This document shows positions 7,605 to 16,978 of a DNA stretch of 64,000 bases, piece by piece. The position numbers and the translations under genes are program-made. The DNA is from an uncultured Alphaproteobacteria bacterium. GTDB taxonomy: Bacteria; Pseudomonadota; Alphaproteobacteria; RF32; CAG-239. Under the pieces are notes generated by a model, which was given only the letters and a program-made list of their open reading frames with translations, was not told the origin of the DNA and did no database searches. The stretch lies in contig CALXUM010000010.1 in NCBI GenBank assembly GCA_944391685.1, positions 1-64,000 of the forward strand, given 5' to 3'. Numbering within the stretch: the first letter of the stretch is position 1; the number at the start of each line of letters is the position of its first letter.

Positions 7605-9598
7605 TGACGACCAAAAAGAAACAAGACGGTGTTTATACTTTATCCGTTATCGGTTATGGTAGCGGAGGCGACTTGGTTGCCGCAATTTATGGTAAATCTA
7701 AAACCAAAGAAAAAATTTTTGTTGATGCTAAAGCAAAAATAAAACCACCACTGCAAGAAGGAGATATTTTTTTAGCAAAAGTGTTTTGGCAAAAGGGACA
7801 GTATCATGCCAAACCGATTGCAAAAATTGCTCTGCAAAAAGATGAAGAAGAAAAAATATATGGTGTCGTTGAAAAAAAAGGAAAAGATTTTTATTTGCTG
7901 CCGGCAGAAAAAAATCAATATACGCACTATTTGTTAACTGAGCGAGCAAAAGCAAAAAATGGTGATTTTGTTTGTGTGGCTTTGAGTAATGATAATCGTT
8001 TTCGGGAGGCAAAAGTTGTTAAAAACTATGGTCAATTCAGTTTGGCAAAAGCGGTTTCTGCTTTGATTTTAGATAAATATCAAATTCCATATGTTTTTGA
8101 TAAGAAAATTGCTAACGAATTGGCAAAATTGCCAAGTTTTAATAAAAAAGAGAGAGTTGATTTGCGGTCGTTTCCATTAGTTACCATAGACGGAGACGAT
8201 TCAAAAGATTTTGATGATGCAATTTGGGCAGAAAAAACAGCTCTCGGCTTTAATTTGATTGTGGCAATTGCAGATGTTGCTTTTTATGTAAGAGCAGGGA
8301 GTGAACTTGATCGCGAAGCTTACAGGCGCGGAAATTCCGTATATCTTCCGGGGAAAACAGTACCAATGTTGCCTGAAAAGTTGTCTAATGAGCTTTGTTC
8401 TTTGCAGCCTAAAAAAGAAAGAGCCTGTTTGGCTTGTTTGATGAGTATTGATAATGAAGGAAAATTGCAAAATTATGAGTTTTGCCGCGGGGTTATGAAA
8501 TCTGTTGCAAGATTGACTTATAAAGAAGTTCAAGAGGCTTTGGATGGCAAAAAATCAGTCAATATTACACCATGTTTTAAAACAACGATAAGACCTGTAT
8601 ATGAAGCTTATTTGGCCCTCAAAAAAGCAAAACAAAAAAGAGGATCTTTAGAGCTGGAAAGTGATGAGGTTAAAATTAAAACCAATAAAGATGGAGATAT
8701 AATTTCAATTGCTAAAGAAGAACACTATACGGCAAATGAAATTGTGGAAGAGTTTATGATTGCCGCCAATAATGCAGCAGCCTTGCAGCTAAAAAAGAGT
8801 AAACTGCCGATTATGTTTAGAGTACATGACAGACCGCCTGAAGATAAATTAAGGGAATTCGCTCCCATATGCAAGAATCTGAAGATAAAAATGCCTGATT
8901 TGCCGGCGTTGAAAGCTGAACATTTTAATAAGGTGATGCATAAGTGTTCGGAAAATGGTTGGGGTGAGGGAATCTCAAATTTGATTTTGAGGCTGCAGGC
9001 TCAAGCTCAATATAGCCCGCATAATATAGGACATTTTGGTTTAGGGTTAAAAGATTATGTGCATTTTACATCGCCGATAAGAAGATATGCGGACCTTTTG
9101 ATTCATCGGGCTTTGATTAGTTTTTTGAAATTGCCTGAAGGCGGGGGTTTGGAAGATAATGTTTCGGTTAGTGTTTTTGAGGATATTGCCAAACATTTGA
9201 ATGATACCGAGAGACGAGCCGTTAATGCCGAAAGAGATTTGACGGCAAGAATGGTATCTTCATATCTGCAGCCAATGATAGGGCAGGAATTTGAGGTTAA
9301 AATCAGCGGATTGTCAACGGCGGGAATTTTTGTGAAAATAGAAAGTTTGGGAGCAGAAGGGTTAATTCCAATGCGGACTTTGCCTGATGATGATTATGTC
9401 TTAGATGACGGCAATTTGTTAATGATTGCCAGAAAAAGAAAAACAGAATTTATGTTTGGGGCGGTTTTAAAAGCAAGATTGATTGAGGCATCTCCAATCA
9501 GCGGAGGGTTGATTTTTAAGTATATTGATCCTGATGACGGAGAGGATTATTATGTTAAAAATAATTTTAGAGTGGCAAAAACTTTCAGAAAGAGGTGA
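7604..9598 (+). CDS. rnr: ribonuclease R (RNB-family 3'-5' exoribonuclease), short N terminus
   Basis: Processive 3'-5' exonuclease for structured RNA. N-terminal cold-shock-like OB folds occupy residues about 10-150. The RNB catalytic domain starts near 190 with IDGDDSKDFDDAIW, whose Asp cluster binds the metals, and continues to HFTSPIRRYADLLIHRAL (about 485-502). A C-terminal S1 domain lies near 565-640, and the protein ends basic. At 664 residues it is shorter than E. coli RNase R (813): the usual N-terminal helix-turn-helix segment of about 80-100 residues is absent. It overlaps xthA by one base and is followed by an S41 peptidase gene. Confidence 0.93.
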   Translation: MTTKKKQDGVYTLSVIGYGSGGDLVAAIYGKSKTKEKIFVDAKAKIKPPLQEGDIFLAKVFWQKGQYHAKPIAKIALQKDEEEKIYGVVEKKGKDFYLLPAEKNQYTHYLLTERAKAKNGDFVCVALSNDNRFREAKVVKNYGQFSLAKAVSALILDKYQIPYVFDKKIANELAKLPSFNKKERVDLRSFPLVTIDGDDSKDFDDAIWAEKTALGFNLIVAIADVAFYVRAGSELDREAYRRGNSVYLPGKTVPMLPEKLSNELCSLQPKKERACLACLMSIDNEGKLQNYEFCRGVMKSVARLTYKEVQEALDGKKSVNITPCFKTTIRPVYEAYLALKKAKQKRGSLELESDEVKIKTNKDGDIISIAKEEHYTANEIVEEFMIAANNAAALQLKKSKLPIMFRVHDRPPEDKLREFAPICKNLKIKMPDLPALKAEHFNKVMHKCSENGWGEGISNLILRLQAQAQYSPHNIGHFGLGLKDYVHFTSPIRRYADLLIHRALISFLKLPEGGGLEDNVSVSVFEDIAKHLNDTERRAVNAERDLTARMVSSYLQPMIGQEFEVKISGLSTAGIFVKIESLGAEGLIPMRTLPDDDYVLDDGNLLMIARKRKTEFMFGAVLKARLIEASPISGGLIFKYIDPDDGEDYYVKNNFRVAKTFRKR

Positions 9599-9604
9599 GC
9601 TAAA

Positions 9605-10696
9605 TTGAAAAGAGTTTTGATTTTTATATGCTTTTTGTCCTTTTCCGGTCTTGCTCAGGCAGCAGATGAGGAGTTTTTGCAGCAAATTTATAATAAAATT
9701 CCTGCTCAATATGTTGAATCGATAAATGTTGAAGATGTGGCGGTGGCTTTTTTGAAAGGAATATCATCTGTTGATAAAAATCTTAAAGTTGGAGATGATG
9801 ACACAAAAGTAAGCCTATATTATCAAGGAAGATTGCAAAAATCAGTGCGTAAACCTGAAGATAGAAATAATGTTAACGCATGGGTAAAGCTTAGTTCAGA
9901 AATTATGGATAAGGCAACGGAAGTTTCAAAACAAGCATTTAGAAGAGATTTTGAAATGCCTGATTTGATGATGCAGGAGGCAATAAAAATTTTTGATGAA
10001 GATACAAAATTTTACTTTGATGCTGAAAGTGCCAAAGATAAACGTTTGAAACATATGCGAAATTTTGCGGCTCGAAAAGAGGGACAAAATCTGTATATAA
10101 AGATTTTGGCTTTTAATAACTATACTTTGGAAGAAGTGAAAAAAGCAATTAATGATAATAAAGATGCCAAAGGTTTGATTATTGATTTGAGAGGAAGTCC
10201 AGGAGGGCAGTTGGGTACGGCAATTGAGGTGGCAGATTTATTTTTGGATGAAGGCATTGTGGTTTCTACGCAAGGAAGGAAACAACAAGAAAATATCTAT
10301 TATAACTCTGAAGAGGGGGATATTTGGAAAGATAAGCCTATTGTGGTTTTGATTGACGGTAAAACAGCTTCGGCAGCAGAGGTATTGGCGGCAGCTTTGC
10401 AAGAACAGAGCAGGGCAAAGGTAGTGGGAACAAAAAGTTTTGGTAAAGGAACGATACAAAATCTTATTTATTTTAATAACGGAGCAGTATTGTCTTTAAC
10501 CAATGCTTATTTTTATACTCCTTCAGGACGAAGGCTTGATAAACAAGGGGTGATGCCTGATATTTGCACTTTTGAAATGCCAGAGGGTAAAAATATTGAT
10601 AATCTATTGGCGGTTAAAGTAAAAAATTGCTTGGCTGAAGAGCGAGAAAACTCAATATTAGAGCTTGAAGTAGCTGAAAAATTGTTAGAATTGTAG
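9605..10696 (+). CDS. periplasmic S41-family (C-terminal processing) peptidase without visible PDZ
   Basis: Secreted serine protease of the tail-specific/CtpA clan. The signal peptide MKRVLIFICFLSFSGLAQA is followed by a mature protein of about 344 residues. The catalytic core is clear: GLIIDLRGSPGGQL, DGKTASAAEVLAAAL carrying the nucleophile Ser, and SFGKGTIQ carrying the general-base Lys. The region before it (about 60-165) has no recognisable PDZ ligand loop, unlike typical CtpA. Translation begins at TTG 9605, supported by an AGGTGAG site 5-7 bases upstream and by the signal peptide that begins there. It lies 6 bp after rnr, so it is probably co-transcribed. Confidence 0.88.
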   Translation: MKRVLIFICFLSFSGLAQAADEEFLQQIYNKIPAQYVESINVEDVAVAFLKGISSVDKNLKVGDDDTKVSLYYQGRLQKSVRKPEDRNNVNAWVKLSSEIMDKATEVSKQAFRRDFEMPDLMMQEAIKIFDEDTKFYFDAESAKDKRLKHMRNFAARKEGQNLYIKILAFNNYTLEEVKKAINDNKDAKGLIIDLRGSPGGQLGTAIEVADLFLDEGIVVSTQGRKQQENIYYNSEEGDIWKDKPIVVLIDGKTASAAEVLAAALQEQSRAKVVGTKSFGKGTIQNLIYFNNGAVLSLTNAYFYTPSGRRLDKQGVMPDICTFEMPEGKNIDNLLAVKVKNCLAEERENSILELEVAEKLLEL

Positions 10697-10714
10697 TTTT
10701 TTGTGAGATTCTAG

Positions 10715-10742
10715 TTGACAGTAGGCAAAAAAAATGTATATT
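10715..10742 (+). promoter_or_regulatory. sigma-70 type promoter of rpmG
   Basis: TTGACA (10715-10720), 16-bp spacer, TATATT (10737-10742). The predicted start of transcription is about 35-40 bases before the rpmG ATG. Confidence 0.75.
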
Positions 10743-10788
10743 ACGCCTAAATGTTTGAATTTTAATTTTGGAAAAAGAGTATAAGAAC

Positions 10789-10956
10789 ATGGCAAAAGCA
10801 ATTAAAGTTAAAGTAAAATTGGAAAGCACTGCCGGAACCGGTACATTTTATCTTGCTGAAAAGAATCCGAGAACTCATCCGGAAAAGTTGACTTTGAAAA
10901 AATATGATAAGAAGTCTAAAAAACACGAAGAGTTCGTTGAAAAGAAATTAAAGTAA
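10789..10956 (+). CDS. rpmG: 50S ribosomal protein L33
   Basis: Basic 55-residue ribosomal protein of the large subunit. MAKAIKVKVKLESTAGTGTF followed by YLAEKNPRTHPEKL and KKYD matches the Cys-less L33 type of Proteobacteria, without the zinc-binding CxxC pairs. ATG 10789 gives the standard length; the frame extends upstream to 10768 without family support. It has its own promoter and terminator and is therefore monocistronic. Confidence 0.96.
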   Translation: MAKAIKVKVKLESTAGTGTFYLAEKNPRTHPEKLTLKKYDKKSKKHEEFVEKKLK

Positions 10957-10978
10957 TTTCATTTATCATCAGTGAAAA

Positions 10979-11012
10979 ATGCCGGTTTGATGTTTCAAAT
11001 CGGTATTTTTTT
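10979..11012 (+). terminator. rpmG terminator
   Basis: A 12-bp stem (10979-10990 with 10995-11006, two G-U pairs) with a TGTT loop, followed by a run of T to 11012. Confidence 0.85.
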
Positions 11013-11055
11013 GTTTTGAAGCAGAGATAAATTTTATTTTGGGCTTGAGATGATT

Positions 11056-11991
11056 TTATTTTAACAGGCCTGCTTTATTATATTCTTTTTGCAGAGTTTC
11101 AATTTGAACATCAGTGTAACGTTGGGTGGTGTGTAGGGACGCATGACCCAATAACTCCTGTATGGAGCGTAAATCTGTCCCTTCCGCCAAAAGGTGAGTC
11201 GCGAAAGAGTGTCTGAGGGCATGGGGCGTCAATGTATCAGAAAGGCCTAAATAAGCTCTGACTTTTTCCAAAGTTCTTTGCACGATGCGAGGACTTAAAC
11301 GCTCGCCTCTTGCTCCTAAAAACAATGGTTCGCCGTTTTTGATATCATAGGGGCAGGCTTTTAAGTAGGCATTTATTTTTTCAACAACAACGGGAAGGAG
11401 AGGGACCAAACGTTCCTTGTTGCCTTTTCCCTTTATCTTTAGGAAATTGCTATGGTTGATATCGCCGGCATTGAGAGACAGGGCTTCAGAAATTCGCAAA
11501 CCACATCCATATAATATTGTTAAAATGGCGGTATCTCTAAGCCCTTGCCACTCATTTTTGGCAAAATTTGCCGCCACATCCAAAACATTAAAAGTTTCAT
11601 CAACATCTAAGGCTCGAGGCAAAATTTTGGGTCTGCGAGGAGAACTTATGACACTGATGGCAGTGTTATCTAAGATATTGTTGCGGCTTAAATATTTGAA
11701 AAAATTACGCAAGGTAGAAAGTTCGCGGCCGATAGATGATTTATCAATATAACGGCTTGCTTGAGAACTTAAAAAAGAACGGAAAGCTCTGACATCCAAT
11801 TTGGCAAGATCATTAAAAGATGGCTTGTTTCCTAGATATTCTACCAAAAAATTAAAGAAAGCTGCCAAATCACGCGAGTATGCATCTAATGTATGCAAAG
11901 AATAACGACGTTCATTTTGCAACCAACTTTGCCACTGATGAATTGTTTTTATAACTTCATCAGTTGCTTGATATGTTATTTCTTTCTTCAT
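11056..11991 (-). CDS. xerC: tyrosine recombinase XerC
   Basis: Site-specific recombinase that resolves chromosome dimers at dif with XerD. The N-terminal SAM-like DNA-binding domain (about 15-105) precedes the catalytic domain. RDTAILTILYGCGLRISEAL carries the first Arg, KGKGNKERLVPL the Lys, HALRHSFATHLL the His-x-x-Arg, GHASLHTTQRYTDV the second His and the nucleophile Tyr. The length of 311 residues is normal. It lies near priA, as often in alphaproteobacteria, and has no integrase-type neighbours, so it is a housekeeping recombinase. XerD cannot be fully excluded by sequence reading alone. Confidence 0.9.
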   Translation of the reverse strand: MKKEITYQATDEVIKTIHQWQSWLQNERRYSLHTLDAYSRDLAAFFNFLVEYLGNKPSFNDLAKLDVRAFRSFLSSQASRYIDKSSIGRELSTLRNFFKYLSRNNILDNTAISVISSPRRPKILPRALDVDETFNVLDVAANFAKNEWQGLRDTAILTILYGCGLRISEALSLNAGDINHSNFLKIKGKGNKERLVPLLPVVVEKINAYLKACPYDIKNGEPLFLGARGERLSPRIVQRTLEKVRAYLGLSDTLTPHALRHSFATHLLAEGTDLRSIQELLGHASLHTTQRYTDVQIETLQKEYNKAGLLK

Positions 11992-12102
11992 AAAATTTAT
12001 TATAAGTTTTAAAAGTTAATGTTTGGTGTATTGACATATTAGACAAATTGTGTAAATTTATTGTCACCTAAAAATTATTGTATAACTTAAAATTTTTGTG
12101 TT

Positions 12103-12459
12103 ATGGATCCTACAATTCACGGCATTTTAGACTACTACAGAGCTGCATTTGAAGATGGATATTTTTATGATTCAGCTCGTGATACAAGGGATGAGGTCGC
12201 TATTTTTGCGGTATGGATGTTCGTTGTTCTGTTGTTGGCGGCGATATCTTTCGGTCTTAAAAGAAGCGGACTGAACGTTTGCAACAAGTTTATGACGGTT
12301 GTTGTTTTCCTTTGGACATTTTGTGTATCTATGTATTTCCCGTTCGGCAAGGTTCCAGGTTCGCCCGATGCAAACTTGATGCCGACAATTATTGTAGGGA
12401 CATTAATTTGTCTCTTGATATCTTGGGTAGTTGCAAAATTGTTTTCTAAGATAAGGTAG
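12103..12459 (+). CDS. small integral membrane protein, unknown (118 aa)
   Basis: Three hydrophobic segments are visible at about residues 32-50, 60-78 and 93-112, separated by short charged loops; the N-terminal 30 residues are acidic and soluble. No family is recognised. The gene has no Shine-Dalgarno site before its ATG. TTGACA at 12031 and a TATAAC at 12081 are possible promoter elements, and if the latter is used the leader would be only about 10 bases. A strong terminator follows, so it is a single-gene unit between xerC and priA. Coding is supported by frame-wide openness, coherent hydrophobicity and the terminator. Confidence 0.7.
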   Translation: MDPTIHGILDYYRAAFEDGYFYDSARDTRDEVAIFAVWMFVVLLLAAISFGLKRSGLNVCNKFMTVVVFLWTFCVSMYFPFGKVPGSPDANLMPTIIVGTLICLLISWVVAKLFSKIR

Positions 12460-12460
12460 G

Positions 12461-12497
12461 AAAAAATCCTGTCGTTATGATACGACAGGATTTTTTT
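12461..12497 (+). terminator. terminator of the 118-residue membrane protein gene
   Basis: AAAAAATCCTGTCGT (12461-12475) pairs with ACGACAGGATTTTTT starting at 12482, with a 6-nt loop and a T run. Confidence 0.88.
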
Positions 12498-12570
12498 GTG
12501 GGGATTTTGTTGGGAAGGGGCTTTTATTTTATATTCAAATTTGTAAAATACGAGGCAGAGGAATTAATAA

Positions 12571-14742
12571 ATGATTGTCGGGGTTTTACTACCATTACCT
12601 TTTAATGAACCTTTTGATTATAAAATCGAAGGAGATTTTGTGTTGGGAGAAATGGTTAGGGTTCCTTTTGGACGTGAAGTTCTGGTGGGTGTGATTTGGA
12701 AAGAGGGAAAAACTTCTGAGCTTGATGATAGAAAAATAAAAAATGTGATGGAAAGAATCAGCTTTCCACCTTTAAGTGCTGAATTAATGAGATTTATTGA
12801 GTTTGTGGCTTCATACAATATGGCATTTGTAGGTATGGTTTTGAAGATGGTTTTGTCTGTACGCGGAGTTTTTGAAGACCCTAAGATGAATGTGTTATAT
12901 GAGCTTTCGGGAAAGACTTTAGCAGAAGCCAAGCTTAAAAATTCTGATGCACGATGGCGAGTGATTGATTTTTTGAAATTTGCTCCTTTTGACAGAAGAG
13001 AAATTGCCGCCGGAGCAGGAGTGGGACAGTCGGTTATAAAAACATTGATTGATGCGGAAATCTTGCGGCCGGTAATGGTGGAAGCAAAACGCAAATTTGA
13101 AGAACCTATTTGTGATTTTCAAAAAGTTAAACTTACATCTGAACAACAAATGGCAGCTGATTGTTTGGTGCAAAAAATCGGAAATGGTTTTAATGTTACT
13201 CTTCTAAACGGCGTTACCGGATCAGGAAAGACAGAGGTTTATTTTGAGGCCGTGGCAGAAGCATTGCGTCAGGGGCGGCAAGTTTTAATTATGGTACCAG
13301 AAATAGGGCTTACTTCACAGTGGTTGGGACGTTTTGAAAAGCGTTTTGGCGTAAAACCTGCAAAGTGGCACTCGGCATTGGGAAACAGAGAAAGAATCGA
13401 TACATGGAAAGCTGTAATTGAGGGCTCTGCCAAAGTTTTGATAGGAGCACGTTCGGCTTTGTTTTTGCCATATAATAATTTGGGGTTGATTGTGGTTGAT
13501 GAGAGCCATGATCAATCTTTTAAGCAAGAAGATATGGTTAATTATCAAGGGCGAGACATGGCAATTGTCAGAGCCAAATATGAAAATATTCCGATTGTTT
13601 TATCAACGGCAACACCTGATTTGGAAACGGTGGTTAATGTTGAAAGCGGTAAATATGACGAAGTTAAATTGAACAGTCGTTATGCAAAAGCACAATTGCC
13701 GGAGATAAAAATTATTGATCTTAAAACAGATAAGCCAATCCGCGGAGAATGGGGAGTTTCGTGGTTGTCTCCAACTTTGGCAAATGCGTTAAAAGAAAAT
13801 TTGACTAAGGGTGAGCAATCAATGTTATTTTTGAATCGTCGAGGTTATGCTCCTTTAGTTATTTGTCGTGATTGCGGGCATAGAATCCAATGCCCGAATT
13901 GTACTGCATGGTTGACAGAGCATAGACGAGCAAAAAAATTGGTTTGCCATCATTGCGGATATATGATGCCTTTGCCTAAAGAGTGTCCGGAATGTCATTC
14001 GGAAACAGGGCTTACAGCTTGTGGGCCCGGGGTTGAAAGGATAGCTGAAGAAGTGCGCTTTCGTTTGCCGGAAGCCAAGGTTAAAGTTTTATCAAGTGAT
14101 TTTACTACTAATTTTCAGGAAGTGGCAGAAGTAGTTAAAGATATGGAAGCCGGAAAAGTTGATATCCTTATAGGTACGCAGATATTAGCCAAAGGGCACC
14201 ATTTTCCAAGTTTGACTTTGGTCGGAATCGTTGATGCCGATTTGGGACTGATGGGAAGTGATTTGCGAGCATCAGAGAGAACGTTTCAGCTTTTATCTCA
14301 GGTTTCTGGGCGAGCCGGAAGAGGAGATAAAAAAGGAATCGTTTATTTGCAGACGTTATATCCTGAAAATGCCGTTTTGAAAGCATTGGTTGAAAATGAT
14401 GTTGCTAAGTTTTTGAATTTGGAGAAAAAAACACGTAAAATTCTTAAAATGCCGCCGTTTGGAAAATTGGCAGCCGTTATTGTTTCGGGGACAAAACAGG
14501 AAGATGTTGAAAAGACAGCTGTTTGGTTGGGGCAAACGGCTCCTAACGATAATGTGACTTCGACTTTGGGTCCGGCTCAGGCTCCTATATTTGTTTTGCG
14601 GAACAAGTATAGATACAGACTACTTTTAAAGACGCCAAAAAATATTAAAATTCAAGATGTTTTAAGGCTGTGGTTGACTAAAATAAAAGTTCCTTCTTCG
14701 GTTAGAGTAGAAGTGGATATTGATCCATATAGTTTTATGTAA
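12571..14742 (+). CDS. priA: primosomal protein N' (replication restart helicase)
   Basis: 3'-5' DNA helicase that reloads the replisome at stalled forks. The N-terminal 3'-end binding domain covers about 1-105. Walker A GVTGSGKTEVYFE lies near 212-224 and the Walker B/DEAH-type box reads DESHDQSF near 309 (DEEH in E. coli). The zinc-binding insert at about 430-475 contains paired cysteines: CRDCG, CPNC, CHHCG, CPEC. GTQILAKGHHFP and GRAGR are the later helicase motifs. At 723 residues it is full length. An AGAGGAAT ribosome site supports ATG 12571. It lies just upstream of the atp operon, a typical alphaproteobacterial order. Confidence 0.95.
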   Translation: MIVGVLLPLPFNEPFDYKIEGDFVLGEMVRVPFGREVLVGVIWKEGKTSELDDRKIKNVMERISFPPLSAELMRFIEFVASYNMAFVGMVLKMVLSVRGVFEDPKMNVLYELSGKTLAEAKLKNSDARWRVIDFLKFAPFDRREIAAGAGVGQSVIKTLIDAEILRPVMVEAKRKFEEPICDFQKVKLTSEQQMAADCLVQKIGNGFNVTLLNGVTGSGKTEVYFEAVAEALRQGRQVLIMVPEIGLTSQWLGRFEKRFGVKPAKWHSALGNRERIDTWKAVIEGSAKVLIGARSALFLPYNNLGLIVVDESHDQSFKQEDMVNYQGRDMAIVRAKYENIPIVLSTATPDLETVVNVESGKYDEVKLNSRYAKAQLPEIKIIDLKTDKPIRGEWGVSWLSPTLANALKENLTKGEQSMLFLNRRGYAPLVICRDCGHRIQCPNCTAWLTEHRRAKKLVCHHCGYMMPLPKECPECHSETGLTACGPGVERIAEEVRFRLPEAKVKVLSSDFTTNFQEVAEVVKDMEAGKVDILIGTQILAKGHHFPSLTLVGIVDADLGLMGSDLRASERTFQLLSQVSGRAGRGDKKGIVYLQTLYPENAVLKALVENDVAKFLNLEKKTRKILKMPPFGKLAAVIVSGTKQEDVEKTAVWLGQTAPNDNVTSTLGPAQAPIFVLRNKYRYRLLLKTPKNIKIQDVLRLWLTKIKVPSSVRVEVDIDPYSFM

Positions 14743-14859
14743 ATATGGGATAGGGGATAACCAATTTATTTTGTTGTAAAATGGGTTTGCTATTAATAAA
14801 TTAGAAACTAATTGGTGTTTAATATATGTTCAGTTTAAAAATTTGAGAGTTTGTTAAAC

Positions 14860-15414
14860 GTGAAAAAAGTTTCAAAAACAAAGATTGCCATGACTTATGC
14901 TATAGCACTTTATGATGCTGCTTTAGAGAAAAAAGCAGTTGAGAAGGTGTTTGCCGATGTTAAAAAATTGATAGATATTAGCAATACTGATAAGGCTTTT
15001 TTGAAGTATTTGGCGAATCCCATGCAAAAAGATGCTGACAAAGAAGATGTTTTGTTAAAGGCGGCAAAAGTTTTGAAACTTGATGATGATACCTTACGTT
15101 GCATGAATATAATCCTTGAAAATCGAAGATTTGCTGAGCTTTTGCAAATTTTGGAAGAGTTCGTGCATGTGTATTATCGTCGTCATAATATTGCTGAAGT
15201 TGTGGTTGAAAGCGTAAAAAAGTTGACAGCGTCTCAAGATAAAAAGCTGACAGCTAATTTGGAAAAACTTTTGGGACAAAAAATTGTACTTTCTTACCAT
15301 ATAGAACCGGGGTTAATTGGCGGTTTGCGTATTATCGCCGGTTCTAAAATGATTGATGATTCAGTAGAAACTAAGTTAAATCGGTTGGAAATTTTGATGA
15401 AAGGTGGACAATAA
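14860..15414 (+). CDS. atpH: ATP synthase F1 subunit delta
   Basis: Peripheral-stalk subunit that ties the F1 head to subunit b. The reading begins [20 protein letters not shown] and ends with [24 protein letters not shown], the conserved C-terminal OSCP/delta signature. GTG 14860 is preferred because GAGAG lies 10 bases upstream; a TTG at 14851 is possible but too close to that site. The result is 184 residues, the normal length. First gene of atpHAGDC; its TAA overlaps the atpA ATG by one base. Confidence 0.93.
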   Translation: MKKVSKTKIAMTYAIALYDAALEKKAVEKVFADVKKLIDISNTDKAFLKYLANPMQKDADKEDVLLKAAKVLKLDDDTLRCMNIILENRRFAELLQILEEFVHVYYRRHNIAEVVVESVKKLTASQDKKLTANLEKLLGQKIVLSYHIEPGLIGGLRIIAGSKMIDDSVETKLNRLEILMKGGQ

Positions 15415-16967
15415 TGTCGGTATCAGCCAGTGAAATATCTTCCATAATCAAAGATAAAATCGCAAATTCCGATGTTGCGGTTGATGTTGCTCAGGTAGGG
15501 CAAGTGTTGTCTGTGGGCGATGGTATTGCCAGAGTTTATGGATTGGACAAGGTTCAAGCCGGTGAGTTGGTGGAGTTTGAAAGCGGAGTTAAGGGAATGG
15601 CTCTTAACTTGGAAGAAGATAATGTCGGCGTGGTTATCTTTGGTTCTGACCAACAAATCAAAGAAGGCGATATGGTAAAAAGAACCGATCAAATTGTTAG
15701 TGTTCCTGTAGGAAAAGAGTTGTTGGGACGTGTGGTCGATGCTTTGGGTGAGCCGATTGATGGCAAGGGAGCTATTAAGGCTAAAGAGTTCAGCCGTTCA
15801 GAAGTAAAGGCTCCTGGAATTATTCCCAGACGTTCCGTCCATGAACCGATGCAAACAGGTTTGAAAATAGTTGATTCATTAATCCCTATCGGTCGTGGTC
15901 AACGTGAGTTGATTATCGGTGACAGACAGACAGGTAAGACTGCAATTATTATGGATACCATAATAAATCAGAAAAAAATTAATGATGCAGCAAAGTCTGA
16001 AAAAGAAAAATTGTATTGTATTTATGTGGCAGTAGGACAAAAACGTTCTACAGTGGCACAGGTTGTTAAAACCTTAAAGGACTTTGGAGCAATGGATTAT
16101 ACCATTGTGGTGGCGGCAACAGCTTCTGATCCGGCTCCGATGCAATATATTGCTCCGTATTCCGGTTGTGCCATGGGAGAGTTTTTCCGTGATAACGGAA
16201 TGCATGCCGTTATATTTTATGATGATTTATCTAAACAAGCCACGGCTTATAGACAGATGTCTTTGTTGTTACGTCGTCCACCAGGACGTGAAGCTTATCC
16301 AGGCGACGTATTCTATTTGCATTCTCGTTTGTTGGAGCGTGCTGCAAAGATGAGTGATGATAAAGGGGCTGGGTCATTGACGGCGTTGCCGGTTATTGAA
16401 ACTCAGGCCGGAGATGTTTCAGCCTATATTCCGACTAATGTGATTTCAATTACGGACGGGCAGATCTTTTTGGAAACAAGCTTGTTTTATCAAGGTGTGC
16501 GTCCAGCGGTTAATGTCGGTATTTCGGTGAGTCGTGTTGGGTCTGCTGCTCAAATTAAAGCCATGAAGCAAGTGGCTGGAAGTATGAAGCTTGATCTGGC
16601 TCAATATCGTGAAATGGCATCTTTTGCTCAATTTGCTTCGGATTTGGATCAATCAACAAAGAATTTGTTGGCAAGAGGTGCTCGATTGACGGAAATGCTA
16701 AAACAGCCGCAATATTGTCCGATGCCGGTTGAGGAACAGGTCGTTGCTATATTTGCAGGTGTTCGTGGTTTCTTGGACGGTATTGAGTTAGCAAATGTTC
16801 GTGAATTTGAACAAAAAGCTTTACAGGATTTGCGGGCCAATCATGCTGACTTGTTGAAAGAAATTGCTGAAAAGAAAGTTATTTCGGAAGAGTTGGAGGA
16901 AAAATTGAACGCTTTTTATAAAAAATTTGCCAAGAATTTTTCCGAGGCTTTAGATAAGGCAGCATAA
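15414..16967 (+). CDS. atpA: ATP synthase F1 subunit alpha
   Basis: Non-catalytic nucleotide-binding subunit of F1. An N-terminal beta barrel covers about 25-95, and Walker A GDRQTGKT lies near 169-176. [14 protein letters not shown] and [23 protein letters not shown] are family signatures, with a C-terminal helical domain from about 385. The length of 517 residues is slightly above the usual 510. Starts on the last base of the atpH stop codon; atpG follows after 11 bp. Confidence 0.97.
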   Translation: MSVSASEISSIIKDKIANSDVAVDVAQVGQVLSVGDGIARVYGLDKVQAGELVEFESGVKGMALNLEEDNVGVVIFGSDQQIKEGDMVKRTDQIVSVPVGKELLGRVVDALGEPIDGKGAIKAKEFSRSEVKAPGIIPRRSVHEPMQTGLKIVDSLIPIGRGQRELIIGDRQTGKTAIIMDTIINQKKINDAAKSEKEKLYCIYVAVGQKRSTVAQVVKTLKDFGAMDYTIVVAATASDPAPMQYIAPYSGCAMGEFFRDNGMHAVIFYDDLSKQATAYRQMSLLLRRPPGREAYPGDVFYLHSRLLERAAKMSDDKGAGSLTALPVIETQAGDVSAYIPTNVISITDGQIFLETSLFYQGVRPAVNVGISVSRVGSAAQIKAMKQVAGSMKLDLAQYREMASFAQFASDLDQSTKNLLARGARLTEMLKQPQYCPMPVEEQVVAIFAGVRGFLDGIELANVREFEQKALQDLRANHADLLKEIAEKKVISEELEEKLNAFYKKFAKNFSEALDKAA

Positions 16968-16978
16968 GGATCTAAGTT

